From the NCBI GenBank assembly GCA_964603935.1, contig CAZRWL010000014.1:1-27802 (forward strand): a DNA stretch of 27,802 bases, given 5' to 3'. Position 1 is the stretch's first letter; every line of letters begins with the position of its first letter. The notes beneath the pieces were generated by a model that saw only the letters and a program-made list of their open reading frames with translations, did no database searches and was not told the origin of the DNA. Below, in pieces: positions 14,889 through 20,262 of the stretch. The translations under genes and the position numbers were made by a program. This DNA comes from GWB1-37-8 sp964603935 (GTDB taxonomy: Bacteria; Patescibacteriota; Microgenomatia; Levybacterales; UBA12049).

Positions 14889-15185
14889 TTAAAAATGAGT
14901 ATCCCTGTCGTGTCTTAAAAAGTCTGTTAATTTAATGTTCTGTTTGCCAGTTTTGCTAAAAGTTTCCATGTGTTCATAAATTTTATCCCATTCTTTTTTA
15001 GTTAATTTCTTTTTGGGATGCTGAGGATGGGATATGGGTAACTTTTCTACTCTAAATCCATCCTGGATGGTAACAATTTTTACCATAATTTGATCTTCAG
15101 GCCAATTTAAGGCTTCTCTTATTTCCTGGGGAACAGTTAATTGTCCCCTTTCCCTGACTTTAGAAATAGTCTGTACGTAATTCAC
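14889..15185 (-). CDS. AbrB-type antitoxin (VapB-like)
   Basis: 98 residues starting from GTG 15185. The N-terminus QTISKVRERGQLTVPQEIREALNW is the SpoVT/AbrB domain (RGQLTVP..IREAL). The C-terminal half (HPKKKLTKKEWDKIYEHMETF) is the toxin-binding tail. It is the first gene of the operon, with the PIN toxin one base downstream. A -10 box ends seven bases before GTG, indicating a leaderless message. Its operator would be expected over 15193-15221 but shows no GTTATAAC boxes, so specificity differs from that of the other two AbrB-like proteins. Confidence 0.88.
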   Translation of the reverse strand: MNYVQTISKVRERGQLTVPQEIREALNWPEDQIMVKIVTIQDGFRVEKLPISHPQHPKKKLTKKEWDKIYEHMETFSKTGKQNIKLTDFLRHDRDTHF

Positions 15186-15192
15186 ATTAATG

Positions 15193-15221
15193 AGAATATC
15201 ACACTATTCTGATTGTGTCAA
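15193..15221 (-). promoter_or_regulatory. Promoter of the second AbrB/PIN operon
   Basis: Reverse strand: TTGACA (15221-15216), 17-base spacer, TATTCT (15198-15193), seven bases to GTG 15185. Confidence 0.7.
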
Positions 15222-15277
15222 TGGTAAAGAGTTTGGGTGGGGAAGGTTTAAGGCTTAGTTTTGTATGGTAAAAAAAT

Positions 15278-15307
15278 TTGACATTTGGGTTATGGTTATG
15301 ATATAAA
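15278..15307 (+). promoter_or_regulatory. Promoter of the retroelement target gene
   Basis: TTGACA 15278-15283, 18-base spacer, TATAAA 15302-15307, eight bases to ATG 15316. Confidence 0.65.
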
Positions 15308-15315
15308 CTAGGCCT

Positions 15316-16053
15316 ATGGCGGCGGAATTAGATAGATTAGGAAGAGAGTTTGGACAAAACAATCATCGGGTGATAGGGGGATTATTGAGATTTGAAGGTA
15401 AAGTAGCAGGATGGTTGGGCGTGCCGGAGTCTTTTTCTGAAAATGGCAATAAACCAGAAAAAAAGTTAGAGATAGAATGGCGAAGACGAGCAAATCGTTT
15501 TATTGAGCTTGGTTTTCATAAGGAGTTAATAGTAAATGGGAATAAAGTAGAATTAACAGTGCAAGAATATTTAAGATCTCTTCCTAAGTTTGAGCCCCAG
15601 CCTAAAGAATTTAAAGGAAGATTAGATACTCCGCTTTTGGTGGAAACGAGAGTTCCCATAGAAAGACAAGCTCAATTAGCAGGGATAAATTATTTACTCA
15701 AGGAATTAGATAAAAAAGATTGGCCGGAAGATCAAAAGCAATACAAGACACCAGACGTTCCATATTCTACTTGGACAGATGAGGGGGCAAGGTTTATGAA
15801 TAGAAAAATAATGGATGTCAGACAAGAGTTAGCTCCTGATGAACGGGGAGGAACTGAATGGGACGCAGTCGCTCTTTATATAGCAAACCCCAATATTCTA
15901 AAGAAAAGATTTTTAGATTTACCCGGAACTGCTGTTGGGTCCGCTCACGCTGGTTATTTGGCCTTGTGGGGTGACGCGCCGAGGTTGGGCTGCCGTTGGG
16001 CTGGCGATGCTTATCCGAAGTATGACTCTTTGGTTTGCGGGAGAAAAAAATAG
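15316..16053 (+). CDS. Variable protein of a diversity-generating retroelement
   Basis: 245 residues, no signal peptide or membrane segment, so probably cytoplasmic unless exported another way. Residues 1-60 are helical and charged. The C-terminal part (TWTDEGARFMNRK ... GTEWDAVALYIANPN ... YDSLVCGRKK) fits a C-type-lectin/formylglycine-enzyme-like fold, the usual carrier of retroelement diversity. The final 37 codons form the variable repeat. Diversified residues, each aligned with an adenine-containing template codon, are 206, 210, 211, 216, 219, 221, 223, 225, 226, 227, 230, 231, 233 and 242. Conserved scaffold residues between them include GYL, W218, W228 and PKYDSLVC. The ligand is unknown. 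Confidence 0.85.
   Translation: MAAELDRLGREFGQNNHRVIGGLLRFEGKVAGWLGVPESFSENGNKPEKKLEIEWRRRANRFIELGFHKELIVNGNKVELTVQEYLRSLPKFEPQPKEFKGRLDTPLLVETRVPIERQAQLAGINYLLKELDKKDWPEDQKQYKTPDVPYSTWTDEGARFMNRKIMDVRQELAPDERGGTEWDAVALYIANPNILKKRFLDLPGTAVGSAHAGYLALWGDAPRLGCRWAGDAYPKYDSLVCGRKK
15929..16040 (+). repeat. Variable repeat (VR) of the diversity-generating retroelement
   Basis: 112 bp at the 3' end of the target gene. Aligned without gaps to the template repeat at 16325-16436 it shows 20 differences, and in every one the template has A: 13 A-to-G, 6 A-to-C and 1 A-to-T. The long identical ends, ctgttgggtccg on the left and about 25 bases ending ggtttgcg on the right, are typical anchors for retrohoming. 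This pattern is diagnostic and cannot be explained by ordinary drift. Confidence 0.96.
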
Positions 16054-16082
16054 AACTTGGAGCTTTGGTTCTTGGTTTTTTT
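16044..16082 (+). other. Hairpin just downstream of the variable repeat
   Basis: A7 pairs with T7 (16044-16050 and 16076-16082) and agaac with gttct (16052-16056 and 16068-16072), leaving an 11-base loop. In known retroelements a hairpin or cruciform a few bases after the variable repeat stimulates retrohoming. The position fits. The stem is AT-rich, and it could also act as the transcription terminator of the target gene. Confidence 0.45.
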
Positions 16083-16233
16083 GTCCTCTTGATTCTTGGT
16101 CCGCTTTTTTCTACAATAAATTTGAGAGTAGGCTAATGAATTCAAGATTACGGTTTTGAATCGCCGAAATCCTCAATAAGACAAATTCTTGAGATACTCC
16201 GTGTTTTTCTCTTTGTTCTTAAGCTTTTGAGCA
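16054..16233 (+). other. Non-coding spacer between variable and template repeats
   Basis: Apart from the hairpin near its left end, this 180-base stretch has no ORF with a plausible start and no recognised RNA. It is T-rich, and its right part carries an interrupted inverted repeat around cttaag (16219-16250). In many retroelements this interval would hold an accessory gene; here there is none. Confidence 0.5.
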
Positions 16234-16261
16234 TTGCGGTTTCGCTTAAGACGAATAAAAT
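16234..16261 (+). promoter_or_regulatory. Candidate promoter of the template-repeat RNA
   Basis: TTGCGG 16234-16239, 16-base spacer, TAAAAT 16256-16261. It would start a transcript near 16268, about 57 bases before the template repeat. Confidence 0.35.
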
Positions 16262-16324
16262 ACAGTGGCAATCCGCCAATAGGCGCAGAGCTACAGTGAG
16301 TTTTTGTTGACGGAGAAAGACACT

Positions 16325-16436
16325 ATACTGTTGGGTCCGATAACGCTGGTTATTTGAACTTGTGGAATGACAAACCGAAGTTGAGCTACAATTGGGCTGA
16401 CAATGCTAATCCGAAGTATGACTCTTTGGTTTGCGA
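16325..16436 (+). repeat. Template repeat (TR) of the diversity-generating retroelement
   Basis: 112 bp, same orientation and length as the variable repeat, starting 284 bp after its end. Read in the VR frame it is rich in AAC/AAT/AAA/AAG codons (for example GAT AAC ... AAT GAC AAA), the design that gives maximal amino-acid change with few stop codons. The diversified codons are NNY except AAA and AAG. The frame remains open for 18 codons beyond the repeat but has no start, suggesting that the template was copied from an older target gene. Confidence 0.96.
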
Positions 16437-16472
16437 TAGTCTTTCAGGAATTCTAAAATACTTGTCTTACTT

Positions 16473-16508
16473 AAAAGCCCTTCCTAAGTAAATTTGGAAG
16501 GGTTTTTT
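16473..16508 (+). terminator. Intrinsic terminator after the template repeat
   Basis: Stem cccttcc (16478-16484) with ggaaggg (16496-16502), extended by A/U and one G-U pair to about 12 bp, followed by T6 at 16503-16508. It ends transcription 36 bases after the template, so no downstream reverse transcriptase is co-transcribed. Confidence 0.85.
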
Positions 16509-16515
16509 GGTTGGG

Positions 16516-16535
16516 CTTGACACCACATATATAAT
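16516..16535 (+). promoter_or_regulatory. Promoter-like block conserved with the intact topA upstream region
   Basis: cttgacaccacatatataat here and cttgacatcgtatgtataat at 17759-17778 match at 16 of 20 bases, and all four differences are transitions. Both lie about 30-45 bases before the MNLV start codon. Spacing between TTGACA and TATAAT is only seven, so it is not an ordinary promoter as written. Conservation suggests function in topA expression. Confidence 0.5.
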
Positions 16536-16560
16536 AGTGATGAATGATAAATTATAAATT

Positions 16561-16626
16561 ATGAATTTAGTAATAGTAGAATCTCCCACAAAGGCGAGGA
16601 CGATTGGGAAGTTTTTGGGAAGCTGA
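16561..16626 (+). pseudogene. Truncated second 5' end of topA
   Basis: Encodes MNLVIVESPTKARTIGKFLG followed by Ser and a TGA stop. This is the first 21 residues of topoisomerase I, identical to the intact topA at 17808 except Ile5 for Val5. The DNA, however, differs at 17 of 63 bases, almost all silent. The copy therefore comes from a diverged but functional topA, probably of another strain, and not from a recent local duplication. Similarity continues upstream into the conserved promoter-like block. It stops exactly where the reverse-strand lipoprotein region begins. Confidence 0.9.
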
Positions 16627-16632
16627 ATTGAT

Positions 16633-17709
16633 TTAAAATTTTTGACCCATTTCCTGTTCGATTATAGGGATTATTTTGTCCAAGCCATTTTCTGGAGCTA
16701 ATCCTGCGAAATGGTACATTCTTATTCCAGAAGAGATGTCTGGCTGGTTAGGATTTTTTATTGAACCCCATTTTTTAAAGAGTTCAATCATGGGTTTTTT
16801 GCCAAAATAATAGTCTTGAAGTTCTTGATCTGTAATGCCTGCTTTTTTATTAATTTCCATAATCAATTTAGTCGTCGGATAATAGCCCTTTGAGAAAACA
16901 AATGCATCTGAAAACTTAATTCCAATTGAAAAGGCGATTATCTCAGTCATGCCCTCATTTGATCCCGTCAAAGTTATCATGGAATTATTACTTAAATTAA
17001 TTCCTTTTAAGGCCAGACTTTGAACTTTATCTATTGCAAAAATACCATTTGCTACTCTGATCGGAGTAAGAGGTAAATTAGCTTCTTCTTCAGACTGATT
17101 TAGATGACCAAATGAGTGCAGTAAAATACTAAATGTTGTCAAGGTTTCCGCATCATAATTTCCCAGAGCTTTTTTCTGCTGAGGAGACAAATCTTTAGTC
17201 CAATTTCCTGCTATTTCTTTTATTTGTTGTCTGTTAATAAGAATTTCTCTTTTTGTACGGTCCTTGCTATCTGATCCTACGGTAATCTCGGGGTCTTTTT
17301 TCTTTACTTCTTTCTCGGCAGGACTAAATGTTCGTCCTTCTGTTTTTTCGTATGCTTGCAGGAAAGTTTCTGGTGAAAGTAATTTAACATGAGAGGGCAT
17401 ATCTTCTAGGTTTATATAGCAAGTTGCTTGCTGACAAAATATTTCACTAGTTGTTTTAACCAATTCCTTAAAAGCATCAAATTCTGGGAAGGTTGGGTTA
17501 TCTTTTTTCAAAAGCCTACTGATTCTTTCTTGTGTAGGCAATAGCTGCCAATCTTGTTCTGTTTGGGGAATCTTTTGCTCGGTAGAAATTCTAGGTGTAG
17601 CAATAGGTGTATTTTCAGCATCCCGAGATGGTGTACATGCGCCTAAAGCAACAGAGCCAATCAATAGCGCTGTGCCTAGAGAGCGTCCAATTACCTCTTT
17701 TTTATTCAC
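16633..17709 (-). CDS. Secreted lipoprotein with a zincin-like HSFGH motif
   Basis: 358 residues from GTG 17709. Signal peptide KKEVIGRSLGTALLIGSVAL with lipobox LGAC and Cys25, then a Thr/Pro/Gln-rich linker. In the middle, FSILLHSFGHLNQSEEEANL (His198, His202) has the form of a zinc metalloprotease HExxH helix, but the catalytic glutamate position is Ser199. A later NEGMTEIIAFSIG (Glu252, Glu256) could be the third zinc-ligand helix. It may be an inactive protease-like binding protein or a variant enzyme. It lies between two topA starts and is read opposite to them, which marks it as part of the rearranged segment. Confidence 0.75.
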   Translation of the reverse strand: MNKKEVIGRSLGTALLIGSVALGACTPSRDAENTPIATPRISTEQKIPQTEQDWQLLPTQERISRLLKKDNPTFPEFDAFKELVKTTSEIFCQQATCYINLEDMPSHVKLLSPETFLQAYEKTEGRTFSPAEKEVKKKDPEITVGSDSKDRTKREILINRQQIKEIAGNWTKDLSPQQKKALGNYDAETLTTFSILLHSFGHLNQSEEEANLPLTPIRVANGIFAIDKVQSLALKGINLSNNSMITLTGSNEGMTEIIAFSIGIKFSDAFVFSKGYYPTTKLIMEINKKAGITDQELQDYYFGKKPMIELFKKWGSIKNPNQPDISSGIRMYHFAGLAPENGLDKIIPIIEQEMGQKF

Positions 17710-17716
17710 AACTTAT

Positions 17717-17745
17717 AGTATATCATGGATAGGCAAAGAAAACAA
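17717..17745 (-). promoter_or_regulatory. Promoter of the HSFGH lipoprotein gene
   Basis: Reverse strand: TTGTTT (17745-17740), 17-base spacer, TATACT (17722-17717), seven bases to GTG 17709. It is back to back with the topA promoter region. Confidence 0.55.
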
Positions 17746-17759
17746 TTTGACGTTGCTAC

Positions 17760-17790
17760 TTGACATCGTATGTATAATGTCCAGTATAGT
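17760..17790 (+). promoter_or_regulatory. topA promoter region
   Basis: TTGACA 17760-17765 with TATAGT 17785-17790 (19-base spacer), and a TATAAT at 17773-17778. An AAGGA sequence (17799-17803) four bases before ATG 17808 is a possible ribosome-binding site, so topA may have a short leader unlike most genes here. Confidence 0.45.
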
Positions 17791-17807
17791 TGGTCTAAGG
17801 AAATTAT

Positions 17808-20165
17808 ATGAATCTTGTTGTTGTGGAGTCGCCGACGAAGGCGAGGACCATTGGTAAATTTTTAGGATCTGATTATACGATCAAAGCAACGATCGGGCAT
17901 GTGATTGATTTGCCCAAAAGCACTTTGGCGATTGACATTGAGCATGATTTCGCGCCTTTGTATGAACAGGTTGACGGGAAAAAACAAATTATCGCAGAAC
18001 TTAAATCACTGGCAAAATCAGCGGACTCAATTATTCTGGCAACTGACCCTGACCGCGAAGGAGAAGCAATCGCCTCGCACGTCGCTGAAATCTTGACGGT
18101 AGAAAATAGAAGGTCGAAGATAGAGGCAGAAGATAGAAAATTGAAGATAGAAAAAAACAAGATCAATCTTCCAGCTTCTATCGTCAAAAATCTACCATCT
18201 ACTGTCTACCATCTACCGTCCATCTCTAGGATTGTGTTTCATGAAATTACAAAAGAAGCGATTGAAGAAGCGCTGAAAAATCCGAGAAAAATAGATAGGA
18301 ATTTGGTGGATGCGCAGACAGCGCGGCGTGTTTTAGATCGTTTGGTTGGATATAAATTGTCGCCTCTTCTTTGGAGAAAAGTCCGTCGTGGGTTGTCTGC
18401 AGGCCGCGTCCAGTCTGTTGCCTTGCGCTTGATTGTTGAAAGAGAAAAAGAGATTGAAAAGTTTGGAAAAGAAAAATATTGGACTCTTAGTGTCATGCTG
18501 AATTCATTTCAGCATCCCCAAAAGAACAGTAATGAGATGCTGAAACCAGTTCAGCATGACAACCGAGAAGGAACAGAGTTTGAATTAATAGAGATTAATG
18601 ATAAGAAAATCGAAGTTGCTAAAACTTTTAATCTTTATGACGGTCAATATAAAGTTACAAAGACAAGTATTGATTCAGAGAAAAAAGCTTTGGAAATTGT
18701 CAATGATTTGAAAACAAAATCATTTATAGTTTCCGATGTTTTGCGGAAGGAAACAAAAAGAAGTCCTGCTCCGCCTTACACCACATCAACTTTGCAGCAG
18801 GATGCATCACGCAGGCTGGGAATAAATGGGAGAAGGACGATGAGTTTGGCGCAGAAATTGTACGAGGAAGGTTTCATAACTTATCACAGAACCGATTCCT
18901 TAAGTCTGTCGCCGTCATTTGTTACCTCCGCCAGAAGCTTTATTGTCAAAGAATTCGGAAAAAAGTACGCGCCTGAAAAACCAAGATTTTATAAGACAAA
19001 GCAAAAATCTGCACAAGAAGCGCACGAGGCAATTAGGCCGACAAGAATCGGAATTCGGAAATCAGAAGTCGGAGTTCGGATGGGGGATGCTTATGCAAGA
19101 TTATATGAGTTGATTTGGAAAAGAGCAGTGGCATCGCAAATGTCAGACGCGATAACAGAATCTACTACTGTGATGGTTGATAGTGCTCGTCGGCAACCAC
19201 GCGTTTCAGATGACGCTCAGCTGGCTAGTTTAAAATCACCAAAGAATTCTGCCTCGCTAAGTAAAATTCGGCACCAAACAGGAACACAGCCGAATTTTAG
19301 TTCATCTGAAAGCGGATTGCCTCCTCGTTTAGAAAATGATTACAGATTGAAAGCTAGTGGGAGCGTTTTGGTTTTTGACGGGTTTTTGAAAGTGAATCCT
19401 TTGGGGCTGTCGGATAATCGTTTGCCCAAATTTTCCGCAAAGCAGAATTTGAATTTAATAGATGTTTTAAGCAAGGAACACGAGACATTACCTCCGCCTC
19501 GATACAACGATGCGTCTATCATCAAAACTCTGGAGGAAAAAGGAATCGGCAGGCCTTCAACTTACGCAACTATTATTTCAACAATTGAATCCCGTGGATA
19601 CATTGAAAGAGTTGAAAGTAAATTTATACCAACAGTTGTCGGAATTGCAGTAAATGACTTTTTGGTCAAAAACTTCTCAGAAATTGACGACATTCCTTTT
19701 ACTGCGCAAATGGAAGATGAGTTAGATGAGATAGCAAATGGTGAAAAGAAATGGGTGATTACTATGAAGAATTTTTATAGTCCTTTTGAAAAAAAACTTA
19801 AAGAAACAGAAGGAGCAGATAGGATAGCAATTGCAGTTGAAGAAACTGATGAAAAATGTCCGAAATGTGGAAGGGGAAATTTAATAATACGAACAGGAAA
19901 ATTTGGGAAATTTTTGGCTTGCAACCAATTTCCGGAATGTAAGTTTACAAAACCATTTGTTGAAAAAACTGACATAAAATGCCCTAAAGATGATGGCGAT
20001 GTGATAATTAAAAAAACCAAAAAAGGCCGCAAATTCTATGGCTGTTCCAATTACCCTAAGTGTGATTTTGCAGCTTGGAAGATTGAGGATATTAAGACTG
20101 CAACTTCGCCGAGTGTTGAACCACAGCGAAATCCCGCACCGCGGGAGAAGTTAGAGAGCATTTAA
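17808..20165 (+). CDS. topA: DNA topoisomerase I
   Basis: 785 residues. Relaxes negative supercoils through a 5'-phosphotyrosine intermediate. The TOPRIM domain opens with VVESPTKARTIGKFLG and contains ILATDPDREGEAIASH. The catalytic tyrosine is Tyr359 in GFITYHRTDS. Two four-cysteine zinc modules close the protein, CPKCG...CNQFPEC (from about residue 684) and CPKDDGD...CSNYPKC. At least four repeat-encoded inserts occur in frame: about 18103-18222, 18492-18560, about 19049-19080 and 19191-19321. All core motifs are intact, so the enzyme should work despite them. Upstream lies a truncated copy of its own start from a diverged relative. Confidence 0.96.
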   Translation: MNLVVVESPTKARTIGKFLGSDYTIKATIGHVIDLPKSTLAIDIEHDFAPLYEQVDGKKQIIAELKSLAKSADSIILATDPDREGEAIASHVAEILTVENRRSKIEAEDRKLKIEKNKINLPASIVKNLPSTVYHLPSISRIVFHEITKEAIEEALKNPRKIDRNLVDAQTARRVLDRLVGYKLSPLLWRKVRRGLSAGRVQSVALRLIVEREKEIEKFGKEKYWTLSVMLNSFQHPQKNSNEMLKPVQHDNREGTEFELIEINDKKIEVAKTFNLYDGQYKVTKTSIDSEKKALEIVNDLKTKSFIVSDVLRKETKRSPAPPYTTSTLQQDASRRLGINGRRTMSLAQKLYEEGFITYHRTDSLSLSPSFVTSARSFIVKEFGKKYAPEKPRFYKTKQKSAQEAHEAIRPTRIGIRKSEVGVRMGDAYARLYELIWKRAVASQMSDAITESTTVMVDSARRQPRVSDDAQLASLKSPKNSASLSKIRHQTGTQPNFSSSESGLPPRLENDYRLKASGSVLVFDGFLKVNPLGLSDNRLPKFSAKQNLNLIDVLSKEHETLPPPRYNDASIIKTLEEKGIGRPSTYATIISTIESRGYIERVESKFIPTVVGIAVNDFLVKNFSEIDDIPFTAQMEDELDEIANGEKKWVITMKNFYSPFEKKLKETEGADRIAIAVEETDEKCPKCGRGNLIIRTGKFGKFLACNQFPECKFTKPFVEKTDIKCPKDDGDVIIKKTKKGRKFYGCSNYPKCDFAAWKIEDIKTATSPSVEPQRNPAPREKLESI
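18103..18222 (+). repeat. Microrepeat insert in the topA TOPRIM region
   Basis: Repeated agatagaa-type units (18110-18150) are followed by their complementary ttctatc and repeated taccatctac units (18176-18222). The halves can pair imperfectly. The segment encodes about 40 low-complexity residues between AEIL and RIVFHEIT that typical TopA lacks. Confidence 0.6.
18492..18560 (+). repeat. Palindromic repeat inserted in topA (MLNSFQHP family)
   Basis: Terminal inverted repeat gtcatgctgaa / ttcagcatgac is perfect over 11 bp, and each half forms its own hairpin. In frame it encodes VMLNSFQHPQ ... EMLKPVQHD, a peptide that recurs in many unrelated proteins because the DNA repeat is dispersed. Same family as 5855-5920 at the end of mreD. 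Confidence 0.9.
19191..19321 (+). repeat. 131-bp palindromic element inserted in topA (shared with dprA)
   Basis: Same length, orientation and ends as the element in dprA at 10223-10353. The internal hairpin arm is aaaattcggc with gccgaatttt. Relative to dprA (aaaagtcggc/gccgactttt) one G-C pair has become T-A on both arms, a compensatory change that keeps the stem. It adds about 44 residues (RQPRVSDDAQL ... FSSSESGLP) to TopA. Confidence 0.95.
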
Positions 20166-20241
20166 AAAAGATGCCTAATGTTCCGCAGGTGTGAATACAA
20201 ACTCACCCCAAGGGTGTAACTAGGATGTATATATAGATTGC

Positions 20242-20254
20242 TATAATATATAAT
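20242..20254 (+). promoter_or_regulatory. -10 region of the HD-domain gene
   Basis: TATAAT occurs twice, at 20242-20247 and 20249-20254. The second ends eight bases before ATG 20263 (five before ATG 20260). No clear -35 box. A short hairpin (cacccc..gggtg, 20204-20216) lies upstream after topA. Confidence 0.5.
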
Positions 20255-20262
20255 ATTACATG

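Larger units (their letters stand above)
14403..15262. repeat. Imperfect direct repeats flanking the second AbrB/PIN pair
   Basis: ggtggggaaggttt occurs exactly at 14415-14428 and 15236-15249, within a longer similarity of about 38 bases (14403-14440 and 15224-15262) that includes gnaaagngt before it and a t/g-rich tail ending gatttt or agtttt. The copies bracket the toxin-antitoxin operon at 14465-15185. Confidence 0.55.
16268..16508 (+). ncRNA. Predicted template-repeat RNA
   Basis: Inferred transcript of about 240 bases running from the candidate promoter through the template repeat to the terminator at 16473-16508. It has no start codon in the template frame and a TGA just upstream (16297-16299), so it should act as RNA. 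Retroelement template RNAs serve as substrate for an error-prone reverse transcriptase that misreads adenines. The 5' end is uncertain; the 3' end is well supported. Confidence 0.5.

Noticed and set aside
16300..16491. Open frame through the template repeat encoding a VR-like peptide
   Set aside because: It has a stop just upstream and no start codon before the repeat; the template acts as RNA. The frame is more likely a relic of the gene from which the template was copied.
16517..16535. TTGACA and TATAAT seven bases apart upstream of both topA starts, read as a promoter
   Set aside because: The spacing is too short for sigma-70; recorded only as a conserved block of unknown role.
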